A program made the position numbers and the translations under genes. This document shows positions 1 through 7,455 of a stretch of DNA of 33,367 nucleotides, piece after piece (position 1 is the stretch's first letter; the number at the start of each line of letters is the position of its first letter). This stretch comes from DTU018 sp964618175 (lineage in GTDB: Bacteria; Bacillota; Syntrophomonadia; Syntrophomonadales; Syntrophomonadaceae). The stretch is taken from contig CAZTZX010000016.1 of the NCBI GenBank assembly GCA_964618175.1, forward strand, positions 1 to 33,367. Direction: 5' to 3'. The notes under the pieces are model-generated. The model searched no databases and was not told where the DNA came from. It saw only the letters and a list, made by a program, of their open reading frames with translations.

Positions 1-17
1 TGAGTGGGGGCATCATA

Positions 18-1850
18 GTGAGTGAACCGATCAAGATCCAGATAAGTACTCCTAACGGCCAGCAGCGAGCGGCTTGGACTCTGCCGGGTAAGAGTCTGTG
101 GGAGGCGTTGACCCAAGCAGGACTTAACCCCGGGGGAACCTGCGGCGGCCGGGGAATTTGCGGCAAATGCAAAGTAAAAGCTGTCGGGGATTTAAGCCCC
201 ATAGAAGAGAGTGAACGCAGCTTGCTTTTGCCTGACGAGATCAACCGTGGAGAAAGGGTCGCCTGCCGATCCACTGTTCTGGGCCCGGTGACAGTAACGC
301 TCCCGGAGGAGAGATCTGTTCATGACTATGGTGCAGGTCTATGGACAACTGATAGCCCGGGTAGGGTCACCTACCAAAGGATCCTGTTGCCTGGATTAGA
401 TCCCCACAATCCGCTCCCGATTGACCGGCGTTTACGGACTGCCCTGGGAGAGCGGGATCTAATGTTGCCGGTGGAAACTATGCAGGATTTGAGCCGTATG
501 GATCGCAGGGGCCGGCCCTCTCTGGAAGTAAATGCTCTAATTATGGATGGAAAAGCACTACGAGCGAGCCGTGAATGTGCGCGCGCTTATGGTCTGGCCC
601 TGGATCTGGGAAGTACCAGTCTGTGGGCAGGCTTGATCGACCTGGAGAGTGGAGAAACGCTGGCTATATCATCACAGCCCAATATGCAGCGAGTATATGG
701 TGCTGACATTATTTCTCGGGTAAGCTATTGTCTGGAGAACCAGGATGGATTAGCTGACCTGAACCAAGTTTTAATAAACAACATCAATGCTATGATCGAA
801 GACCTGCTTACCAGTGCTGCCGCATCAGTTGAGGATGTTTATGAGACGCTTGTGGTGGGTAATCCTGTTATGTTGCACTTTTTTCTGGGACTACCTGTAG
901 CGGGATTGGCTACTTATCCCTGCCAGGGACTATTTTTGGATGAATTAACAGTCATGGCTGACAGCCTTGATCTGAAGATAAACCATGGGGGCAGAATAAT
1001 CGTGTTACCGCAAATAGGCGGTTTTGTAGGGGCTGACACCGTCAGCTGTTTGCTGAATATACCTGATTGGAAGAAAGCCAAATTTATTTTAATTGATATT
1101 GGTACCAATGGGGAAGTGGTGGTTGGCAATGGGGGCAGGTTGTGGGCAGCTTCAGCGGCAGCTGGACCAGCTCTGGAAGGAGGGCATATCCGCTGTGGCA
1201 TGAGAGCTGCAGAAGGGGCCATCGATCGAGTTAGTTTTGATGAAGAAGAGGGTCTACTCTATCGGATAATTGGTGATGGTCATCCCCGCGGAATATGCGG
1301 CTCGGGAGTGATCGACTTAACGGCGGCTCTATTGAAAGCTGGCTGGATCGATAGCTATGGGACCATCAATGATAAAGGACGTGACCAGACTATAGTTCAG
1401 TCAGGCCCCGATGGAGAAGAGTTTGTTCTGCATGATCCCCAGCAAGCCTGGCTAAGCAGATTAGTGTACACCCAGGAAGACATCCGGCAGGTGCAGATGG
1501 CCAAAGCTGCTATACGCACTGCTATTGACCTGCTGCTGGAAAAAGCGGGTTTGTTGCCTGCTGATATTCAGCATGTCTACTTAGCCGGAGCTTTTGGAAA
1601 TCATCTGGATCCGGCTAACACTGTGGCCCTAGGCCTCATCCCGGAGGTAGGACTGGAGACAATTCAGCCTATTGGTAATGCTGCAGCTAATGGAGCGGTA
1701 GCCGCTCTGGTATCTCTGGAAATAAGACAGCGGGCCGGTAGTATACAGTCCTGCACCACTTTTATAGAATTGGCTGATCACCCGGATTTCCAGAGCAAGT
1801 TTCTGGAACAAATGAATTTTAGCCAAATAAGTATTCAAAAGAGGCAGTAG
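18..1850 (+). CDS. RACo-like ferredoxin/ASKHA reductive activator of corrinoid proteins (DUF4445 family)
   Basis: 610 aa, GTG start behind a G-rich Shine-Dalgarno at 4-11. The N-terminal domain is a plant-type [2Fe-2S] ferredoxin with Cys42, Cys48, Cys51 and Cys83 (C-x5-C-x2-C...C). A linker follows, then an ASKHA-type ATPase region: phosphate-binding LDLGSTS near residue 195, DIGTNGE near 363 and a late GAFGNHLD motif. This architecture is that of RACo/RamA proteins, which use ATP to drive low-potential electrons onto inactive Co(II) corrinoid proteins of methyltransferase systems. The length is normal for the family. The partner corrinoid protein or methyltransferase is not visible and probably lies upstream of the window. 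The family is confident; the actual client protein is unknown. Confidence 0.88.
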   Translation: MSEPIKIQISTPNGQQRAAWTLPGKSLWEALTQAGLNPGGTCGGRGICGKCKVKAVGDLSPIEESERSLLLPDEINRGERVACRSTVLGPVTVTLPEERSVHDYGAGLWTTDSPGRVTYQRILLPGLDPHNPLPIDRRLRTALGERDLMLPVETMQDLSRMDRRGRPSLEVNALIMDGKALRASRECARAYGLALDLGSTSLWAGLIDLESGETLAISSQPNMQRVYGADIISRVSYCLENQDGLADLNQVLINNINAMIEDLLTSAAASVEDVYETLVVGNPVMLHFFLGLPVAGLATYPCQGLFLDELTVMADSLDLKINHGGRIIVLPQIGGFVGADTVSCLLNIPDWKKAKFILIDIGTNGEVVVGNGGRLWAASAAAGPALEGGHIRCGMRAAEGAIDRVSFDEEEGLLYRIIGDGHPRGICGSGVIDLTAALLKAGWIDSYGTINDKGRDQTIVQSGPDGEEFVLHDPQQAWLSRLVYTQEDIRQVQMAKAAIRTAIDLLLEKAGLLPADIQHVYLAGAFGNHLDPANTVALGLIPEVGLETIQPIGNAAANGAVAALVSLEIRQRAGSIQSCTTFIELADHPDFQSKFLEQMNFSQISIQKRQ

Positions 1851-2028
1851 ACACTAGGTTTCATTGTTTCTACAACAGCAGCGCAGGTATTTTCTCAGCC
1901 AGTAAAGAATCTTCTTATAAACCTAAACCCAGTTAAGGTCTGTGAGCAGATTTGAACTGGATCCAGCGTTATATGAAAGACGGTATAGTCGGTGTGGACA
2001 GTTAAATAAATGTGATGAGGTGATTGTA

Positions 2029-2787
2029 ATGAAGCTTAATGGTAAAGTAGCGCTGATAACGGGTGGAGGAACCGGTATAGGGAAATCGGCCGCTATAGCC
2101 TTAGCCCGGGAAGGTGCTAAGGTAGCGGTGGTAGGCCGGCGCAGTGGGCCTCTGGAAGAAACGGTTCAAGAGATCCAAGCCATAAATGGTGAGGCTATAG
2201 CGGTGCCAACGGATGTTACCAAAGTTGAAGAAATTGAGAGATTGCGGGATCAGATCGATTCTACCTGGGGAAAGCTGGATATATTGATCAACAATGCGGG
2301 CAGTGGCATGCGCAAGCCGTTTATGGAAACGACTTTGGAAGACTTTGATTACATATATAATATAGATCTGCGCAGTGTTTTTGCAGTATCTCAAATCATG
2401 GTTCCTTTGATGTTAAAAGGCAGCGGGGGCAGTATCATCAATATTGCTTCTATATTAGGGTTGTTCGGCGGCAAGAATTCTACCGCTTACTGCGCTATGA
2501 AAGGCGGGGTAGTAAACCTCACCCGGGCTATGGCCACCGACCTAGGGCCGCAGATACGCGTCAACTGCTTATGTCCTTCTCATATCATAACGCCCATGAT
2601 GCAACCGGAAATTGACCGCCTGGAGGCAGCCGGCAAGATGGATAAGTTAAATCGTGTATTCCCCATGAAAAGAGTAGCTTATCCGGAGGATATGGACGGG
2701 ATGATCCTGTTTTTTGCCGGTGACGATTCCAGTTGGCTGACCGGTAATGCCATGGTAATTGATGGCGGTATGTCTTGCTACGTTTAA
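2029..2787 (+). CDS. Short-chain dehydrogenase/reductase (FabG-like SDR)
   Basis: 252 aa from the ATG at 2029, chosen because a GATGAGG Shine-Dalgarno at 2014-2020 lies 8 nt ahead of it; an in-frame GTG at 1942 would add 29 residues unlike the family. It is a classical NAD(P)-dependent SDR with a Rossmann fold: cofactor loop TGGGTGIG at 11-18, NNAG at 88-91, catalytic Ser141 and Tyr154-x3-Lys158. SDRs of this length oxidise or reduce alcohol/ketone substrates, and the substrate cannot be read from sequence. It follows the RACo-like gene by 178 nt and converges on the DUF1015 gene. Neighbours give no acyl-carrier context, so calling it FabG itself would be overreach. Confidence 0.88.
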   Translation: MKLNGKVALITGGGTGIGKSAAIALAREGAKVAVVGRRSGPLEETVQEIQAINGEAIAVPTDVTKVEEIERLRDQIDSTWGKLDILINNAGSGMRKPFMETTLEDFDYIYNIDLRSVFAVSQIMVPLMLKGSGGSIINIASILGLFGGKNSTAYCAMKGGVVNLTRAMATDLGPQIRVNCLCPSHIITPMMQPEIDRLEAAGKMDKLNRVFPMKRVAYPEDMDGMILFFAGDDSSWLTGNAMVIDGGMSCYV

Positions 2788-2814
2788 GGCTTCCTGTATT
2801 AAATGAGCCAGGCC

Positions 2815-2914
2815 NNNNNNNNNNNNNNNNNNNNNNNNNNNNNNNNNNNNNNNNNNNNNNNNNNNNNNNNNNNNNNNNNNNNNNNNNNNNNNNNNNNNNN
2901 NNNNNNNNNNNNNN
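2815..2914. other. Assembly gap (100 N)
   Basis: A run of exactly 100 N, the customary placeholder for a scaffold join of unknown true length. It removes the C-terminal end of the DUF1015 gene. Reading frame across it should not be trusted. Confidence 0.97.
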
Positions 2915-4058
2915 TGATCTGAGTGATCACCCATTCTTCACTGCGGCTGTAGGCCAAGTTATCCTGGCTGCGCCGCTGCGCTTCACCAATTCCCAGTATG
3001 TTATCCAGGATAAGGTTGTCAAGAATGGCTACATCTAGAGACTTCCATGATTGAGAACGGTCATGTGGCAGAAGCTGGGCAGCAGTTTCCCAATCTTTCA
3101 AAGTAAGAAGATAAAGCTTTTCGCCAGCTATCATGCCAAATACATGGTCGTTTTGTTGCTCCTCCAGTTGAGCCATCAATTGGGGCAGATCATCCAGGGT
3201 GCCAACTTCTTGTACCGCAAATAAAGCGGAGAGATGCTCTTGAATGGATTTAACAGTAAAATCACTTAAATTACCTACTACTCGGTGAGTTGGTAACACC
3301 AATAAGCCAGGATCGTAAACATTGACCAGAGTAGTAAGAACATAATCATGCCCAGGTTTACCTTGTTCTCTCATCTCCTGAGCAAACTCCAGGGCTGTTT
3401 CATAACGGTGGTGTCCATCAGCGATGTATATCTGTTGATTCTGGAAAAATTCTACCACCTGCTCTAGAATAGTGGCATTGTGAATTACCCAGACGCGATG
3501 CGATTCGCCGTCTTCATCGGTAATGTCGATATCGGGTGGAAGCTTTTTAGTTGCTTCGCGCAGCCATTGGCTTACTTCCTGATCAGGATCAGAATAAAGC
3601 CCAAATATAGAGCTGAAATTACTGTGCGTAGCACGCATTAATTGCAGGCGGTCGGCCTTTGGCTTGGAAAGGGTTTCTTCATGAGGTAGAGTTGAACCGG
3701 ATTCGTATGGCTCGACTTTTAGACCACATACCAAGCCAGTGCGGATTATCGGTTGGCCTTTAACCATGTACTCCTGTTCATATAAGTATAAGGACGGCTG
3801 GGACTCGGGAATAAGGATTTTTTCTTCCAGCCATTTTTCTAAGTATTGATTGGCCCGGGAATAGCGATTATTGCCAGCAGTGTCTTCAGAATAAGTTAAT
3901 CCCAGTTCCAAACGAATCACATTGGCAGGGTGTTGGGCATAATATCGGGCTTGAGCGGCCTCGTCTATGACATCGTATGGTGGTGTTACTACATTGGCAA
4001 GATCATCAATCTTGTCTTGGTTATAGCGTAATCCCCTGAATGGAATAATTGTAGCCAT
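2915..4058 (-). CDS. DUF1015 family protein, 3' end lost in assembly gap
   Basis: 381 residues are visible from the ATG at 4058, which has a strong AAGGAGGA Shine-Dalgarno 8-9 nt upstream; extending to an in-frame ATG at 4109 would add 17 atypical residues. The opening MATIIPFRGLRYN, the VVTPPYDVI segment, the LPHEETLSKPKADR region and the IADGHHRYETAL motif are hallmarks of DUF1015, a widespread cytosolic family without an established biochemical role, often near serine or PHP-type metabolic genes. The usual length is slightly above 400 aa, so about 30-45 residues are missing. On the far side of the gap, four sense codons and a TAA (2799-2801) would fit its end, but only if the gap length preserves frame. 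Confidence 0.85.
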
Positions 4059-4113
4059 AAAGTTAGATTCCTCCTTAAATATGGCATTACAGGCCTTCAT
4101 ATTGTTCAATTTT

Positions 4114-4141
4114 ATTATAAGAAACTCGGCAATGCAATCAA
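4114..4141 (-). promoter_or_regulatory. Candidate sigma-A promoter of the DUF1015 gene
   Basis: Read on minus: -35 TTGATT (4136-4141), 16-nt spacer, -10 TATAAT (4114-4119), about 55 nt upstream of the ATG. Perfect -10, moderate -35. Confidence 0.5.
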
Positions 4142-4212
4142 TTTGCTTGATTTCAACCTTCGATAGTGTTTAAATAATTAAATACACGCAACACTTTTCT
4201 GGAGGGTTGGAC

Positions 4213-4977
4213 TTGTCGGTTGATTATCATGTGCATGTAGTTGCCCACGGTGAATACCACTATAATGAGGAGTGGCTTGACCAATATATGGATAGAGCTC
4301 AGCGAAGAGGCATCCAGGCCATCGGATTGATTGAACATGACCAGTTCCGGAGCAGGGTGGATCGGAGTTTGCTTGAGGCTGTTAAGAGACCGAACATCTC
4401 TATTGCTACCGGTTTGGAAATAGACTTTGCGCCGGGTAGGGAAAAGCAAATCAAAGAGATGATCGATAACTCTTGCCTGGACTACACCATGGGGTCAGTA
4501 CACTTTATTGATGATTGGGCATTTGACCATCCTGATCATCGCAGCGGATTTGATGCCCTGGATATTGATCAAGTGTATAGCGATTACTATGCACTTATCG
4601 ATAAATTGGTCAAAAGCCGCCTGTTTGACATAGTAGGTCACCTTGATCTAATAAAAATCTGGGGACACCGACCGCTTAAAAAGGATTCGCTACAGCACGT
4701 CCAACCAATTTTACATAGTATAAAAGCATCACCAATGGTAATAGAAATTAACAGTGCCGGACTGAGAAAACCAGTGCAGGAAATGTATCCTGCTCAAGAA
4801 ATAATAGAAAAGATGTTTCAGTTAGGCCTGCCTGTTACCATGGGATCGGATGCTCATCATCCTGATCAGGTAGCAGAAGGGTTAGCTGATGTTTCCCGAA
4901 CTCTGTGGAGTATCGGTTATCGCAAGGTGGTAGCGTTTAAAGGCAGAGAATCATATCCTCTACCGCTAACTTTATAA
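4213..4977 (+). CDS. PHP-domain phosphoesterase (HisJ/histidinol-phosphatase-like)
   Basis: 254 aa. The TTG at 4213 is preferred because GGAGGG at 4201-4206 lies 6 nt ahead; the in-frame TTG at 4207 touches the Shine-Dalgarno. PHP metal-binding motifs appear in order: DYHVHV at the start, IEHD, GLEIDFAPG, GSVHFID, GHLDLIK, EINSAG and a C-terminal GSDAHHPDQVAEG. They supply the His/Asp/Glu ligands for the trinuclear metal site of phosphoesterases. Proteins of this layout include histidinol-phosphate phosphatase HisJ and uncharacterised PHP hydrolases. No his genes are nearby, so the substrate is open. It is divergent from the DUF1015 gene and followed 16 nt later by an exchanger gene. Confidence 0.85.
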   Translation: MSVDYHVHVVAHGEYHYNEEWLDQYMDRAQRRGIQAIGLIEHDQFRSRVDRSLLEAVKRPNISIATGLEIDFAPGREKQIKEMIDNSCLDYTMGSVHFIDDWAFDHPDHRSGFDALDIDQVYSDYYALIDKLVKSRLFDIVGHLDLIKIWGHRPLKKDSLQHVQPILHSIKASPMVIEINSAGLRKPVQEMYPAQEIIEKMFQLGLPVTMGSDAHHPDQVAEGLADVSRTLWSIGYRKVVAFKGRESYPLPLTL

Positions 4978-4993
4978 TAAGGAGATAGTATTA

Positions 4994-6007
4994 GTGAGCA
5001 GCATAGCATGGTTGTTGGTTAGCCTGGGCGTTATTTTAGTTGGAGCAGAGGTATTTGTTAACGGAGTTGAATGGCTGGGGAAAAGGCTTAATCTGTCCGA
5101 GGGAGCAGTTGGCAGTGTTTTGGCTGCAGTAGGTACTGCGTTGCCTGAGACACTGATCCCGATAATTGCCATAGTATTTTCACCTGGAGAGGCTGGCCAT
5201 GAAATAGGCATCGGTGCAATTCTGGGTGCTCCACTGATGTTATCAACGTTGGCTATGTTTGTAACCGGAGCGGCCGTGGTGATCTTCCGGAGAAGACGGG
5301 TGCACGGTGCCAAAGTAGTAGCCGATTACTCTACCATGAGCAGAGATCTAGGCTTCTTCGTCATTGTATATGCTGTGGCGGTGCTGACCGGACTCATTCC
5401 GCCTGGCTTCCGAAACATACAGTTGATCATTGCCGGATCGTTGGTTATCGCTTATTGCTGGTATGTGTTTGTATTGGTTAGAGAAGAGCGCGATATTGAA
5501 GGAGACGACGTACTGCCCAAGTGTTATTTTGCTCCGCGTAAAGAAAACCCATCTTTGATGGTAATATTACTGCAAGTTGTAGTGGCTTTAGGGTTTATTA
5601 TTGTAGGTGCCAGCCTATTTGTAGATTCGGTCAGCAGTATTGCTGTTCTTTATGGGGTACCAGCTTTTGTTCTGGCACTGATAATTACCCCGGTGGCTAC
5701 CGAGCTGCCGGAGAAATTCAACAGCGTGATCTGGGTATCGCGCGAGAAAGATACCCTGGCTCTGGGCAATATTACTGGTGCCATGGTATTTCAAAGCTCC
5801 TTAATACCTGCTATAGGTATAGTCTTAACCGATTGGCAGTTGACCACCGGTGCTTTGCTGGCTGCCTTGATTGCTATAGTTTCAGCCGGATTCTTATATT
5901 GGGAGATCAAGACCAAGAAACACATCACTGCTCCCATGCTGCTACTAGGCGGAGCTTTCTATCTGTTGTTTATCCTGGGTGTAATAGAAGGGTTCATCAG
6001 CTGGTAG
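4994..6007 (+). CDS. Sodium/calcium exchanger family membrane protein (CaCA)
   Basis: 337 aa, GTG start with AAGGAG at 4979-4984. It is a polytopic inner-membrane protein with about ten hydrophobic segments. It carries the two inverted alpha repeats of the CaCA superfamily: an early GTALPETLIPIIA near residue 48, and a later TPVATELPEKFNSV followed by GNITGAMVFQS in the second half; the acidic residue after Pro in each repeat is the ion-coordinating position. The family exchanges Na+ or H+ for Ca2+ or related cations. It probably shares a transcript with the PHP gene (16-nt gap) and is closed by the terminator at 6051. The transported ion cannot be decided from sequence. Confidence 0.86.
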   Translation: MSSIAWLLVSLGVILVGAEVFVNGVEWLGKRLNLSEGAVGSVLAAVGTALPETLIPIIAIVFSPGEAGHEIGIGAILGAPLMLSTLAMFVTGAAVVIFRRRRVHGAKVVADYSTMSRDLGFFVIVYAVAVLTGLIPPGFRNIQLIIAGSLVIAYCWYVFVLVREERDIEGDDVLPKCYFAPRKENPSLMVILLQVVVALGFIIVGASLFVDSVSSIAVLYGVPAFVLALIITPVATELPEKFNSVIWVSREKDTLALGNITGAMVFQSSLIPAIGIVLTDWQLTTGALLAALIAIVSAGFLYWEIKTKKHITAPMLLLGGAFYLLFILGVIEGFISW

Positions 6008-6050
6008 AGAATATGTGTACAATCAATGAATCAATAAGCCCTTGGCAAAA

Positions 6051-6082
6051 AAAGAACCGGGTGACTTCAACCGGTTCTTTTT
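6051..6082. terminator. Bidirectional intrinsic terminator
   Basis: Perfect 10-bp stem AAAGAACCGG (6051-6060) / CCGGTTCTTT (6071-6080), 10-nt loop, A-run on the left and T-run on the right. It separates the exchanger gene (+) from the small membrane gene pair (-). Confidence 0.9.
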
Positions 6083-6099
6083 GATTCTTTGGACTTATT

Positions 6100-6342
6100 C
6101 TAGCTGGCTTGTTCTAACGTAGGCGCAGTTTGTTGCTTTTTATAATATTGGCGATAGGCTCCTTGCCAACGAACCGCTTCATCAGCTCTTTTGCGTTCCA
6201 ACAGCACTCTTAGTTTCGCAAATCTCTCCCGGGCATCCTTTTCTATAACAATGGTAGCCATGTATAGGGCTACATATAGGGCACCCTTGATCATAAAGTA
6301 AATACAGGTATAAAACAGGAAAGTTTGTTGAAGCTCGGTCAT
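6100..6342 (-). CDS. Small single-pass membrane protein, 80 aa, unknown
   Basis: 80 aa from the ATG at 6342, preceded by a very strong GGAGGAGGG Shine-Dalgarno; the longer open frame upstream (to 6507) is not used because it overlaps another small gene in a different frame. Residues 8-33 are hydrophobic (one or two short membrane segments). The remainder is a highly charged, Arg/Lys/Glu-rich helix probably lying in the cytoplasm, ending in a polar tail. I do not recognise the family. It lies 38 nt downstream of the 32-aa membrane peptide gene, and both appear to be one transcript under the palindromic region at 6491-6540. Confidence 0.7.
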   Translation of the reverse strand: MTELQQTFLFYTCIYFMIKGALYVALYMATIVIEKDARERFAKLRVLLERKRADEAVRWQGAYRQYYKKQQTAPTLEQAS

Positions 6343-6380
6343 TCTATCCCTCCTCCTTCGAAAATAGAGAGAAGCTAGAT

Positions 6381-6479
6381 TTAGATTTCCAAGTAAATTC
6401 GCTGAAAAACGTATAATATGCTGACTGTTCCACTGATGAGGGTGATCGCGATAGCTGCGGCAGCAAATAAACCGGTCAT
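6381..6479 (-). CDS. 32-aa single-transmembrane peptide, unknown
   Basis: A short frame of 32 codons plus TAA, start ATG at 6479, with a GAGGAGGGG Shine-Dalgarno 4-6 nt upstream. The product begins MTGLFAAAAIAITLISGTV and is almost one continuous hydrophobic helix ending with a few polar or charged residues (QRIYLE). Such a composition with a strong ribosome binding site suggests a genuine small membrane protein, comparable in style to KdpF- or CydX-like accessory subunits, although I see no homology to those. It is co-directional with the 80-aa gene. Annotation programs will usually miss it because of length. Confidence 0.6.
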   Translation of the reverse strand: MTGLFAAAAIAITLISGTVSILYVFQRIYLEI

Positions 6480-6490
6480 AATACCCCTCC

Positions 6491-6540
6491 TCACAACATA
6501 ACAACATGTGATGTTAACATCATACTAACATATGTTGTGA
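6491..6540. promoter_or_regulatory. Nested palindromic operator upstream of the small membrane genes
   Basis: Outer arms TCACAACATA (6491-6500) and TATGTTGTGA (6531-6540) are perfect inverted repeats. A perfect 14-bp palindrome TGATGTTAACATCA (6509-6522) sits on exactly the same axis. AACAT/ATGTT half-sites occur six times in the 50 bp. A -10-like TATGAT on the minus strand (6519-6524) lies inside. This looks like a repressor operator over the promoter; the regulator is unknown. Confidence 0.6.
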
Positions 6541-6579
6541 ATTTAGCAAGTGGCGCAACTGTTCGCAATATTAAGAAAA

Positions 6580-6606
6580 ATAAAAAAAAGAGGCTAAAAG
6601 CCTCTT
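6580..6606 (-). terminator. Intrinsic terminator (leftward), distal of a tandem pair
   Basis: Stem AAGAGGCT (6588-6595) / AGCCTCTT (6599-6606) with a 3-nt loop. The A-run at 6582-6589 gives a U-tract when transcribed leftward. Confidence 0.75.
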
Positions 6607-6622
6607 AAACGGTTCATATTGG

Positions 6623-6653
6623 CAAAAAAAACGGACAGAATCCCGCCCGTTTT
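6623..6653 (-). terminator. Intrinsic terminator of the RHH gene
   Basis: AAAACGG (6628-6634) pairs with CCGTTTT (6647-6653); an A-run at 6624-6631 supplies the U-tract for leftward transcription. It starts 20 nt beyond the stop of the ribbon-helix-helix gene. Confidence 0.75.
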
Positions 6654-6673
6654 AAAAGCCCGCTATTTTTATC

Positions 6674-6877
6674 CTATTTTGAGTGATCTGTTTCCTCATC
6701 CTTATCATTCAGACCAATAATTTGTCCGCCCATACCTTCGAAATCTTCTCGCCATTCTTCCAGATACTGTTCAATCAGTCTTCGTACCAGTCGGGATTTA
6801 GTAGTTGCCTGATCCGCACAAGCAAACCGCAATTCACGATCAATGTCTTCTGGGACGACTACAGATATGTACTTCAT
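6674..6877 (-). CDS. Ribbon-helix-helix (CopG/Arc-like) DNA-binding protein
   Basis: 67 aa from the ATG at 6877, which has GGGAGG 8 nt upstream; an in-frame ATG at 6904 would add nine residues without a good ribosome binding site. The first 45 residues match the ribbon-helix-helix pattern: a short beta strand (YISVVVP), then helix A (EDIDRELRFACADQ), a turn with TTKSRLVRRL and helix B (IEQYLEEW). Dimers of this fold bind operator DNA with the paired strands. The tail is acidic and polar. No toxin or partner gene is adjacent, so it is more likely a stand-alone regulator than an antitoxin. Its target is unknown; the operator at 6491-6540, about 130 bp away, is one candidate. Confidence 0.75.
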   Translation of the reverse strand: MKYISVVVPEDIDRELRFACADQATTKSRLVRRLIEQYLEEWREDFEGMGGQIIGLNDKDEETDHSK

Positions 6878-6930
6878 ACCTTTTTCCTCCCTTCTACTAA
6901 CCATTAGAACCCGCTCCTTATTCTAACCTT

Positions 6931-6959
6931 ATTGTAATACTAAGTAGCCCGGCATTCAA
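6931..6959 (-). promoter_or_regulatory. Candidate promoter of the RHH gene
   Basis: Read on minus: -35 TTGAAT (6954-6959), 17-nt spacer, -10 TACAAT (6931-6936), roughly 55 nt before the ATG. Confidence 0.55.
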
Positions 6960-7414
6960 TTCGCTTGTGACACTTTGCACTATAAAGAGGGCGCTTCGCA
7001 TTTTGGCCAGTGATAAAGGCACTTAATCATAATGGGGGCCGCTATTACAATAACAAGTTGTTATCCTGGCTACCTTGTGAACCTTACATAATTGGGCATT
7101 TGCAGCCTGTTATCTTGGTAGCATGTATAGTATTTCACTAACCCTCCAAATTTATTAATGCAACGGAGATGCCGGAAAAACGTAGAGCCAGGAAACAAAA
7201 GGAGCACAATAACCATTAAACAATACCGTGCTAAAATAACAACATAGTGAATAATGTGAGGTAAAACCCCTGCCTCGATAGTGTACCCTTGACCTTTCTT
7301 AGCAATTCTTGTTGGAGGAATAAATGAGCAGGAGAGCATTTATATACTTCTGCGAGTGCTCAACATCCAGAGCCACTTTAAGAAGGCTGGTTTCTTCGAG
7401 ATTGCTCTATACTG
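6960..7414. other. Intergenic stretch without an assignable gene
   Basis: About 450 bp between the RHH promoter and the promoter of the foldase gene. The best small frame is on plus: ATG at 7324 with GGAGG five nt ahead, 32 codons, stop at 7420-7422 inside the next gene's -10 element. Its product is cationic and unlike anything I know, so I do not call it a gene. An 89-codon minus frame (7070-7339) lacks a Shine-Dalgarno at its start. No riboswitch or tRNA is recognisable. Confidence 0.5.
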
Positions 7415-7423
7415 TGGTATAAT
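7415..7423 (+). promoter_or_regulatory. Extended -10 promoter of the foldase lipoprotein gene
   Basis: TGGTATAAT is a perfect extended -10 (TGnTATAAT) with only a weak -35 at the expected spacing, 33 nt upstream of the ATG at 7456. Confidence 0.55.
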
Positions 7424-7455
7424 AGGCCTTGATCTGAATATAGGAGGACGGTTTA

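Noticed and set aside
2775..3038. Open frames running through the 100-N gap
   Set aside because: They exist only because N translates as X; no supporting motif.
6343..6507. N-terminal extension of the 80-aa membrane protein up to an ATG at 6507
   Set aside because: The extension has no ribosome binding site, reads as Cys/Arg/His-rich sequence, and overlaps a better small gene in another frame; the ATG at 6342 has GGAGGAGGG.
6674..6877. RHH protein as antitoxin of a toxin-antitoxin pair
   Set aside because: No small toxin-like gene lies immediately up- or downstream on the same strand; the neighbouring small genes are membrane proteins in a separate, doubly insulated transcript.
7070..7339. 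89-codon open frame on the minus strand
   Set aside because: No Shine-Dalgarno at its start, no promoter, unusual composition, and no recognisable domain.
7324..7422. 32-codon frame on plus with GGAGG
   Set aside because: Good ribosome site, but the stop lies in the next gene's -10 box and the product resembles no protein type; kept only as an observation.
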